Assembly (NCBI GenBank): GCA_016081115.2
Contig: CM071935.1
Span: 23,664,653-23,728,652, forward strand
Reading direction: 5' to 3'
DNA from: Rehmannia glutinosa
Lineage: Eukaryota; Streptophyta; Magnoliopsida; Lamiales; Orobanchaceae
Length of the DNA: 64,000 bases
Positions within the stretch are counted from its first letter, which is position 1. Every line of letters starts with the position of its first letter. Below the pieces are notes generated by a model. It saw nothing but the letters and a program-made list of their open reading frames with translations. It had not been told where the DNA came from and did no database searches. This document shows positions 55,920 through 64,000 of the stretch, piece by piece. Position numbers and translations under genes: made by a program.

Positions 55920-56084
55920 TTCAACTTCATACACATATATATACAAAAATACATAAGATAACCTAAAAAACATCAAATACAATAAAATTACAATAAACTA
56001 AAATACATATAATAATAAAACATACGGAGACAAAACACGAAATACATAATAAGATAACTCGAATCTACAATAAAATATTTTGTT
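55920..56084. other. Harbinger 5' non-coding part
   Basis: AT-rich. A duplicated 50-base unit with TTTAATTTCAACTTCATACA is at 55871-55940. Confidence 0.6.
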
Positions 56085-56818
56085 TTAGTAAGGCCCAAGT
56101 CCACTTCCCGATCCTCCAAGATCTTGAAAATAACCCCCAAACAGCTCGAAATTATTACTAGTCCTTGGTTGATGTTGTTCTTCTCTTTTCAGTATAATTC
56201 TTATCTGCTCTTTCCGAAAGTACTCACGTCGATTGGTATCTGAAATGGTGTCCAAATCTATCATTAAAATTTTGTTTTCGGCTTCCCACTGGGTTGTTTC
56301 TGCCAATCTTTTTTTTTTGCTTAAGCATTTTACCTTTGTGCTTCAATTTTTTGTTTTTGCACCTCAACAACACAATCTTTTTATGTGACTGAACTCTCCA
56401 ATAAATCTCGTAGTTTTTGGTTTTCTTCTCTAATCGTGTTTAGAACGGCAGACATATCTTCGCCTTTTTTCCTCTTTAATTTGGCTTTTTTCATCCCATC
56501 TGGACGATGTGATGATGAAGAACCACTGATATTTTCAGAAAATCCACTTGGATTCTGGTATTGAACGTGTTCAATAGACCCTTTTAATTTTGAAATATCA
56601 TGGAGTATTTGTTGCATCCGACTTTCAACTGATCTTTGGGTTCGGTCAGGCATCATTTGATTTGGTTTTGGGGAGTTATAGGCATCCATAACACGATTCC
56701 AGAAGTGTTCTTTTGTTTGGTATGCACCTATTTCCGAATTTTGTGAAATGTCAACATATACATGACAAAGATGTCTATCTTCATCAAAAGTATAATTGGA
56801 ATTTCGGGATGAGGCCAT
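56085..56818 (-). pseudogene. Harbinger Myb/trihelix-like DNA-binding protein
   Basis: First part 56381-56818 (145 codons, MASSRNSNYTFDEDRHLCHV): a Myb/SANT-like fold (F..ED..L...Y..IS, then FWNRVMDAYN), then RTQRSVESRMQQILHDISKL, a Ser/Lys-rich linker (KKAKLKRKKGED) and a coiled-coil-like end. A frame change near 56340-56380 leads into 56085-56306 (WEAENKILMIDLDTISDTNR), which looks like the rest of the NAM-associated C-terminal domain. In PIF/Harbinger elements this protein helps bring the transposase to the nucleus and to the DNA ends. Starts 423 bases from the transposase start on the other strand. Confidence 0.85.
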
Positions 56819-56903
56819 TTGAGGTAATAAGATAATTTAAGAAAGTGATATATAGATCAATTTAAGATTGATAGTGTGTGTGGGAGTATGTGTATAATGT
56901 ATC

Positions 56904-56913
56904 CTATTTATAG
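56904..56913 (-). promoter_or_regulatory. TATA box before the Harbinger Myb-like gene
   Basis: TATAAATAGG on the minus strand, 86 bases upstream of the ATG at 56818, in the 420-base space between the two divergent genes. Confidence 0.6.
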
Positions 56914-57240
56914 AGGTTGTAGACACTAAATAAACGGTATAGATTCAAAGACATGAAATCCAAATAAGATAATAATCGGATGGTGTAGAATTAAAGAATA
57001 TCAAATAGATAGATAAGGTTGTAGCTTTGAGTACAATTATTTCTATTATGCTCATTTTTTTCAAAAACTCTGCCGAAACATGTGGGTTGTGCTACAAATG
57101 GTCAAAAGCATGCACACACTTTTTTAAAAGCCTGCACACACATGTGACATGTAGTTACAACTATTCTAAAAGTAAAAGTATTGAACAATTATAAAAGAAG
57201 TACACACTTTCTCATTATTCATACACACAAATTTATTCAA

Positions 57241-58582
57241 ATGAATTCCAGTTACACTGGCTCTTCTTATATATTTTCTTCTTCAAGTTCATCCGATGAT
57301 GAGCTTGAACATTTAATCAGTAGTTATGATACAGAGCAACAATTGATAGCTCAACAAATTTATAACAATAATCTTATCATTGCAGAATATTTTGGAAACC
57401 AAATGCCCTGACTACCCATGGTGGCTCAGTTCCTGGTCATAAGACAATTCATCGTGATCGAGAAGCAGTAGCTCAATGCCTTTTCAATGATTATTTTTCT
57501 GAGAATCCAACATATAATGAAGAAATATTCCGTAGGCGTTTTCGAATGTCTCAAAATTTATTTCTTCGTATTGTTAATGCTGTTAAAAATCATGATGGTT
57601 ACTTTATTCAACGAAGGGATGCGATCAATAGACTTGGCTTGTCTACACTTCAAAAAATAACAACAACATTCCGGATATTAGCATATGCTATGCCAGCGGA
57701 TGCTATTGATGAGTACATCAATATTGGAGAGTCTAATGCAATTGAATGTGTAAAGAGATTTTGTCGTGCTATTGTGGAGATATTTTCGGAGCAATATTTA
57801 AGATCACCTACATTAAGTGACGTTTCTAGACTACTTTATATTGGTAAATAACGTTGCTTCCCAGGAATGTTTGGTAGTCTAGATTGTATGCATTGGAGGT
57901 GGAAGAATTATCCAACAGCTTGGGCAGGATAATATGCAGGTCGCAGTGGAGATCCGACTATTATTCTTGAAATCGTCGCTGATTATGATCTTTGGATATG
58001 GCATGCATACTTTGGTATGCCAGGATCTAATAATGATATTAATGTATTGGAAAGATCTCATCTTTTTTCTAATCTTGCGAAAGGCATTGCTCCTCCTGCA
58101 TATTATGTCATTGAAGGAAAAGAGTACACCACGGGGTATTATTTAGCCGATGGTATATACCCCAAATAGTCCACGCTTGTGCACACTATTCATGACCCAC
58201 GTACTCCGAAATAGAAATATTTTGCTATGAAACAAGAATCATGTAGGAAAGATGTAGAGCGTGCGTTTGGAGTTCTCCAAAGTAGAATTGCAATTGTTGC
58301 AAATCCAGCACGTTATTGGAGCAAGTGTGATTTGGAAGATATAATGATTGCATGCATTATTATGTACAATATGATAATAGAGGATGAACGAGATCTTGAT
58401 GCACCAATCCAAGCTTCGAGAGAAGTGCCAACTCCAGATGTAGAAATGGTGATGGATGAAAATATTCAATTTCAAGCATTTCTTGCACGATATAGAAAAA
58501 TTAAAGATAAAGAGGCACACATGACACTTCGAAATGCGTTGATTGATCATTTCTGGGAAGAATTTTCTAATTTAGAAAATTA
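57241..58582 (+). pseudogene. Harbinger DDE transposase, four or more breaks
   Basis: Starts MNSSYTGSSYIFSSSSSSDD at 57241. A frameshift near 57400 (after GNQMP) leads to LTTHGGSVPGHKTIHRDREA and FRRRFRMSQNLFLRIV. The catalytic part reads FGSLDCMHWRWKNYPTAWAG (first Asp), GSNNDINVLE (second Asp), and DVERAFGVLQSR (Glu), so all three acidic residues remain. In-frame stops are at 57849 (TAA), near 57931 (CAA to TAA in WAG*YAGRSG), near 58167 (TGG to TAG in YPK*ST) and near 58212. The last 118 codons from 58227 are open (MIACIIMYNMIIEDERDLDA). Length fits a normal transposase of about 440 residues once the breaks are ignored. Confidence 0.92.
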
Positions 58583-58966
58583 ATTGCTGTTATCATGTAA
58601 TTTATGCTTTTGTATCATGTAATTTATACTTTGTAAGGATCTATTATGAAATTTTATTTTTTGTTTAAATTAACCAATCAATGAGTAAGGATTTTTATAT
58701 GTTTTTTAAAAATAAATAATTTGAAAATTAATTCAAATTATATTTATATTTAAATCTATTGAATAATTTTAATATTAAACTAAAACTATGTATCTAAATT
58801 ATAAATTGATAAATTAAATATATTAATTCAATATAGAAAAGAAAGAATAAATATGGAATATTCCAATGTAGAGTGAAAAATAGAGGTGTGCATTCGAGAT
58901 GAAACCTAATCCCTCCAAATTTTCCTCTAGAATAGTGTTAAAGTTACACAAAACTAGAGGCAAAGG
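58583..58966. other. Harbinger 3' non-coding part
   Basis: AT-rich, no gene. Confidence 0.7.
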
Positions 58967-58978
58967 TTGGAGAAGCTC

Positions 58979-59493
58979 TTAGTGGGATAGTCCGGCAAAG
59001 TGGGGTCATCCCGAGCTAAAACTTGGGCTGGTTCCCATAATCTCTCTGATCCCGATGCCACTGAATCAGATACTAACACCGAATAAAATCTTTCTCACAT
59101 TGAACTTAGAGTCCCTATTCCCAACGTCCCGCATGGCGATGTTTTCTCTTTTAATCCTATAAGTGTAACTACATTATCTTTGAATAGTATATGTGCAAAT
59201 ATAAAAATTCCTACCAACTATAAGTTAGTTCTTCTTAATAGTTCGGAAAGACTTTACCGACCTCCCACGAGATGTCTAACTTTTTTCATTGGCCAAGTAG
59301 ATGGGGGATTAAGATTCCATTTCATCCCTTTATGATCGAGCTTTCCGTTATGTACAATATCCCTTTAAATCAATTAGCCCCAAATTTCTTTAGGATCATC
59401 ACATGTTTTATACGAAATCTAAACATACCACCGAGCTCTTTTTCTCTTTCAAGTACTCCTAAGAAAGACGTGCATTGCACGTTGTCCATATGA
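58979..59493 (+). pseudogene. Decayed transposon-type frame, copy B, part 2
   Basis: Counterpart of 31998-32480; stop and frameshift positions mostly as in copy A. The HPFMIELSVMYNIPLNQLAP block is kept. Decay shared by both copies predates the duplication. Confidence 0.5.
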
Positions 59494-60339
59494 CTTCACT
59501 AAATCAATTATATTATTTAATAATTTTATAAATGAATATTAAAATATTACAAAAGTGATTTACAAATAATGAACATTCATTGAGTACTCAAATTATTTAA
59601 ATTTGAATATTTGAAAGTATTCTAACATTTTTTTTCCTGCAAGTATAGATCGATAATGAATGGTGAAAAATATATTTCAAGAATGCAATCTAATAGAATT
59701 TTAAATTTATACAAAAAAAAATATCTTATATGAGTGTAAGATCATCTTATTGCTAGTAATAATTTTTCTTAATTGATTTTAGAATTATTTTAGCAATATA
59801 TGTTTAAAGTTGATAAATCAATTATCACATTAATGAAAAGAATTAAAATTAATTACATAACTTATTCACAAAAATCAAGCATAACATCAAATATTGATTA
59901 AAGAAATGTATGAGAACAAATTTACAATATAAAGTATATGTAAAAAATATTTTTCAAATATTTTTAAAATTTTAATAAAAAGCTAAGTATCTTTTCGTGA
60001 TATTTAAACTCATAGTTATTGCATTCCACCTGTTTCAAGTGCCGTATTTGAACATAATAAATCTTAACCAAATATATATGAAAATTAATCCATTACTGTC
60101 ATCAAGAGTCAACTCTGAAATGTAACTATAAAAATGTGATAAGTCGAGATCTAAGTTTTGAAACTATATTCAATTGCACAGAATATATCTTCACTTAATA
60201 AATAACAAAACCAACTGTAGTCTTAAATAAAGAAATAATACATTATCACTTTTCGTATGAAGGCACTCTTCAATAATTAAATACAATAGCACCAATTAAC
60301 CTTTATGTTTGAAAGTTATTTTAAAAAAATTGGTCGGGC
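59494..60339. other. AT-rich spacer, no gene
   Basis: Matches 32500-33329. A 22-base extra (ATTCAATTGCACAGAATAT...) near 60168 is not in copy A. Confidence 0.7.
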
Positions 60340-60806
60340 CTGAATTGTGCACGTCCTGCTGTGCTAGTTAACAGAGGAGGGGTCTGGGGTCGTCCGACGG
60401 GTAATGATTTAAAACTGAACGTTGATGCTGCGATTTCTTCCACCCACGGAGCTATCGGTGTTGGGGCTGTCATTGACTCATTCGTGACTATACTGGAGCA
60501 GTGTGTGCGTGTCTAGCTAAATTAATTTCGGGCCGATTCGAGGTTCTGGTCGCGGAAGCCATGGCTCTTCGGGAGGGATTGGAATTTGCTAAAAGGTTAG
60601 ATCTCAATATTACTTTTGCTGAGTCAGATTCCAAGATTTTGGTGGATGCTTAGTTGGGGGATTAAGTTGCTTTGGTGGTTTCAGACATTAAATTGTTTCT
60701 TGGCTCGAATGCTCATCAGATTAACTGCTCCTTTATTCCTCGTGAGTGTAATAGGGTAGCACACACTTTAGCTTCTGCCGTTTTTTCATCGTTCTTTATC
60801 TAGGAC
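60340..60806 (+). pseudogene. RNase H-like (RVT_3) domain, contiguous copy
   Basis: Reads NDLKLNVDAAISSTHGAIGV and GAVI (first Asp in VDAA), then after a stop and a frameshift AEAMALREGLEFAKRLDLN, ESDSKILVDA (second acidic pair), and later FIPRECNRVAHTLASAVF. This is the order of an RNase H-like RVT_3 domain from the end of a plant LINE or of a related host family. Stops near 60512, 60653 and 60663. No LINE reverse transcriptase and no poly-A tail is seen, so it is a fragment. Confidence 0.75.
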
Positions 60807-61277
60807 TTGTTTGAACGACATTAGTCAAAAAAGTAAGAATAAAATGCAATATTGGTCCTGTAACTCCAGCTCCTTTGCAAAATTGGTCCTGGATGATTTA
60901 CATTTTGCAATTTACGTCCTGTAATTAAAAAATATTCGCGAATTTGGTCCTGTTTCTGCCGGAGCTTCGATTTTCTTGCCGGAATAAGTCATGTGCGTAG
61001 CATGTGGCCCGATTTAAACCCGTTTAAGGATGAGTTGTCCAATTTCCAACTAATTTGGGCCCATTTTTTAACTCTGGTAAACAAGGATGGTTAATTGGAG
61101 GGAAAAATAGAAGACCCATTAAACCAAACAGGGTTAATACACAAACCTCTTCAACTTCTCCATTTTCCCTTCCATTCTACACTTGTTTCACTGCTTTATT
61201 CATCATCCAAAACCCTAAATACGTAAAAAGAACAAGATTTTTTCACAAATATCATCACAGTTGGCGTCGAGAAGAAG
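60807..61277. other. Spacer and 5' flank of the Mutator-like transposase gene
   Basis: 60840-60990 is a common plant repeat with several TTGGTCCTG words. A likely 5' untranslated region follows from about 61130. No clear TATA box. Confidence 0.5.
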
Positions 61278-63760
61278 ATGGTGTTCGTTCGGAATGAGAA
61301 ATACTGGGATTTACCACCCCCTGTTTACCGTAAGCACTCTTTGAAATGCTTGTATGAAATATGTTTTTTTTTTTGCTCGGTTCTCTTGTTTATTAGCTAA
61401 AGTATGGTTTATGATGTCTTTATCAACATATTTTTCAAAGAAACTCAATTTATTATGTGGGTAGGTAGGGCTTTTTCAAGATTCTTTATTAAAAAATGAT
61501 CCCAATGGTCCCCCATTGTCAGTATAAAGTATTACTTTAAGTTATATTGTATTTTACGTTTTTTTTGTTTGTTGTGTGGGAACATGTGGGGCTTATATGT
61601 TTAATACGTTTCTTTGTTGTCATTTTTGTTACAGATCCAAGAACTCTATCATTGACACTGATTTTTCATTATGGTGGTTATTTTGTCGAAAAACCTGGTA
61701 ATGCAGCTTCATTTAGAGGTGGTACGAGGATTGTTTATGATTGGGTACCAGCAAACATCATGAGTAGGAGAAAATTCAGAGACTTTAGTATGGGATTAGG
61801 TGTACAAGGAAATGAAAACTTTTATATTATAGCTTATAATACTCTTAAGTGCTTAGGTGATGATAAAGATATTAGAAGCTGGTGTTTGAAGTATGTCAAA
61901 ATCATGGAAATGCATATCTGGGTTAGTCGTGACTTTCCAAGATTCCTTAGTTTGGAAGAGTCTAACAAAGTACTGAGGGATGAGGGAGATAGTGGTGAGA
62001 AACTTGTTGAGGGAGATAGTGGTGAGAAACTTGATGAGGGGACAGTGAATGTGGAAGAGTTGGGTGATGAAGTACCTGTTGAGGGGACATTGAATGTGGA
62101 AGAGTTGGGTGATGAAGTACCTGTTGAGGGGACTATGAATGTAGAAGGGTTGGGTGCTGAAGTACTTGATAAGGAGACTGTGAATGTGGAAGGGTTGGGT
62201 GATGAAACACTTGATAAGGGGATTGTGAATGTGGATGGATTGAGTGATGAAGTACTTGTTGAGGGGACTGTGAATGTGGATGGGTTAGATGTCAATGTAG
62301 AGAGCTTGGGTGATTCAGATTCCTATATAGAATCATTATTGGATAGTGATTATGACATGGCAGGTGAAATAAGTGATGAGGTTGATGATGATGTATTGTT
62401 TGAAAAATATGTAGAGCAAGATGAAAGTATGGCACCTTTTGATTTAAACAGTGATGAAGAATACAGTGAAGATGATGTTGTTAATGAATATGAGATTGAA
62501 GAGCATAGGGTGTCTGAAGATGATGATGATGAAGTCTCAAATCCTCCAGTTTTCAACTCTTCCATGGTATATGATCCAAATTTTGTGTTGGGAATGAAAT
62601 TTGGAACAAAAGCTGAGTTCAGAAAAGCTGTTCAATCTCATGCAATAAGCACAAAGAGAAATCTCAAATTTGTGAAGAATGATAAAATCAGAGTGTATGT
62701 GAGGTGCAATGAGTCAGATTGTAGTTGGAGGATGAATGCACTTAAGATGCCAAAAGAAGATACCTTTCAATTAAGAGAGTACAACCCAAACCATTCATGC
62801 CCTCCAACATTCCATGTGAAAAATGTGAAAACAGGTTGGTTGAGTGAAAGGTATGCTCATAAGTTTCAGTCTGACCCAAACAGACATGTGAAGGGGTTTA
62901 GGCTTGATGTTATAAATGATATCAGATGTCATGTTTCTAAGGATCAAGCATATAGAGCCAAAGTAAAGGCTTTAAAAATGCTTGAAGGAAGCCCTGATGC
63001 ACAATATTGTAAATTGTGGGCCTATGTAGAGGAGCTAAGAAACTCCAACCCTGGTTCTACCATTATGTTGGGAAGTGATAATGAGAATGGTGAGATCAGA
63101 TTTAGTAGACTTTATGTTTGTTTTGATGCCTTGAAGAAAGGGTTTCTGTTAGGATGTAGAAGGATAATTGGAGTGGATGGTTGCCATTTGAAAGGACCTT
63201 ATGGAGGGGTATTATTAACTGTTGTAGGTACTGATCCTAACAACAACTTGTACCCAATTGCATATGCTATTGTATGTAAGGAAATGAGGGAGACATGGGA
63301 GTGGTTCTTAACTGCACTGAAGCTTGACTTGGAAATTGTAAGGCCACATGAATACACATTCATGTCTGACAAGCAAAAAGGTCTAATTCAAGCCTTCGAA
63401 GAAGCATTTCCAGACTCAGAGCACAGGTTTTGTGTAAGACATTTACACAATAACTTCAAAAATGCAGGGTTCAGAGGAATATCATTCAAAAATGCTTTAT
63501 GGAAGGCAGCAAGAGCAACTACTGAGGGTGAATTTGCTGATAGGATGAAGGAAATGAGACAGTTAAGTGAGAATGCAGCTAATTGGTTTGATGACAAACC
63601 TCCAAACCAGTGGTCTAGGTCTCACTTCAGTGAGCACAACAAATGTGACATGCTTCTTGTTAGGAATTTTATTGTTATAGATTTTGATGAATGCCATGTA
63701 AAACTTAGAATAGAAAGTTGGCACCCCAATTCTTGTTGTAAAATGCATTGTAATAAATAG
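61278..63760 (+). CDS. Mutator-like (MULE, MuDR-type) transposase, two exons, 3' part replaced by an LTR
   Basis: Proposed exon 1 61278-61329 (MVFVRNEKYWDLPPPVY), intron 61330-61634 (GTAAGC to TTACAG, 305 bases), exon 2 from 61635, in phase. The spliced frame gives 725 codons without a stop. Domains: a PB1-like N-terminal region (residues 18-125, LIFHYGGYFVEKPG), an acidic repeat region (131-326), a MuDR-type DNA-binding zinc region (333-402, GMKFGTKAEFRKAVQSHA; C and H residues in CNESDC and NHSCP), and the MULE transposase domain (first Asp in GVDGCHLKG, 530; second in MSDKQKGL, 594; FCVRHLHNNF, 613). From 63658 the code passes into an LTR, so the normal C-terminus (rest of the transposase domain, SWIM zinc finger) is lost and the last 33 residues are LTR-encoded. 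It could be a MULE gene or a domesticated relative; the loss argues against function. A start at 61547 in the intron would give a poor hydrophobic N-terminus. Confidence 0.85.
61975..62300. repeat. Tandem repeats coding for the acidic linker of the MULE transposase
   Basis: About six copies of a 54-57 base unit (GTGAATGTGGAAGAGTTGGG, then GATGAAGTACCTGTTGAGGG) giving NVEELGDEVPVEGT-type peptides; preceded by two copies of GAGGGAGATAGTGGTGAGAA. Confidence 0.92.
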
Positions 63761-64000
63761 AGCTGGCCAAGCTGAGTTAAGTCAGCTACGCCCTAACATG
63801 CAAGAAGACAATCAAGATCGGAAGGAAAACTCTGTGCGAGAGCAATTTGAGTATGGCAAAGAAGAGTAGACGGGAACTCTCTTCAATAAGCGGTGAGATG
63901 CAGTGAGTGGAGCATCACCAAGTCAACTCAAGAAAAGCCAAGTCTCAAGTTGAAGTGACAAAGAGTCATCCAATTATTGGAGGTGACTCTAAGTCACCTG
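63658..64000 (+). repeat. LTR of an incoming retrotransposon, continues beyond window
   Basis: TGTTAGGAATTTTATTG start exactly where the MULE code stops making sense, followed by AAGTCAACTCAAGAAAAGCC and other text usual in LTRs of SIRE/Maximus-type copia elements. Only 343 bases are in view. Lineage tentative. Confidence 0.6.

Larger units (their letters stand above)
55641..58978 (+). mobile_element. PIF/Harbinger transposon (3338 bp) with TTA target duplication
   Basis: Ends GAGCATCTCCAA and (reverse complement) GAGCTTCTCCAA, one mismatch in 12, flanked by TTA at 55638-55640 and 58979-58981. Copy A at 31990-32005 has one TTA and no insert, so the borders are exact. TTA/TAA 3-bp duplications and such ends are typical of PIF/Harbinger. 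It holds the two usual genes, a Myb-like protein (minus) and a DDE transposase (plus), facing away from each other. Both are damaged. Confidence 0.95.
53465..60550. repeat. Segmental duplication, copy B
   Basis: Partner of 29815-34712. Contains the small gene, the decayed transposon frame split by a Harbinger element, and the first half of the RNase H fragment. Confidence 0.93.

Noticed and set aside
61834..62295. 153-codon minus-strand Ser/Pro/Thr-rich frame
   Set aside because: Antisense shadow of the acidic repeat of the MULE transposase.

Overview
This window is nuclear DNA of a flowering plant, most likely a eudicot. The signs are Ty1/copia and Ty3/gypsy LTR retrotransposons with plant-type tRNA-iMet primer sites, PIF/Harbinger, Mutator-like, hAT and CACTA-like DNA transposons, an endogenous plant pararetrovirus, and long AT-rich spacers. 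I cannot name the species. Almost all of the window is transposable elements in several states of decay. The only gene I would call a possible host gene is a 146-codon reading frame present twice (30244-30684 and 53891-54331) inside a segmental duplication.

Layout. 1-22412 is a nested stack. The outermost unit is a non-coding, LARD-like LTR element (19774-22412). A Ty1/copia element (copia-1), whose left end lies before the window, sits in its 5' LTR and ends at 19773. Copia-1 is itself split into pieces (1-2541, 5936-6512, 14474-14598, 17812-19773) by a truncated gypsy element (2542-5935), a nearly complete gypsy chromovirus (6513-14473, minus strand) and a Mutator-like element carrying a dead Ulp1-type protease (14668-17770). 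22413-29815 is a mosaic of duplicated repeat blocks, a CACTA-like element, a Tork-type copia remnant (25279-27225) and a GC-rich non-autonomous hAT element (28340-29170). 29815-34712 is duplication copy A. 34713-44425 holds an LTR fragment, a second copia element of the same family (copia-2, 35352-42640, both LTRs present) and the 3' end of a Tat/Ogre-like gypsy element.

45870-53060 is an endogenous caulimovirid (pararetrovirus) on the minus strand, riddled with frameshifts but with its promoter and poly(A) signals still recognisable. 53465-60550 is duplication copy B; it carries a 3338-bp PIF/Harbinger element (55641-58978) with a clean TTA target duplication, and copy A supplies the empty site. 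The window ends with a well-preserved Mutator-like transposase gene with one intron (61278-63657), cut by another LTR element that runs off the end.

How the parts work together. No host pathway or operon is visible. The functional relations are those inside each mobile element (gag-protease-integrase-reverse transcriptase between LTRs; a Myb-like protein and a transposase transcribed divergently in the Harbinger element). Most coding regions have stops or frameshifts, so the LTR elements here are not autonomous. I found no convincing wholly new system. The most unusual points are the ACCGGT array in the copia LTRs, a Gag-like extra frame in the gypsy leader, the Ulp1 domain whose catalytic cysteine position is lost, a TA-microsatellite-associated terminal-repeat family, and the A/B duplication with different insertions in each copy.
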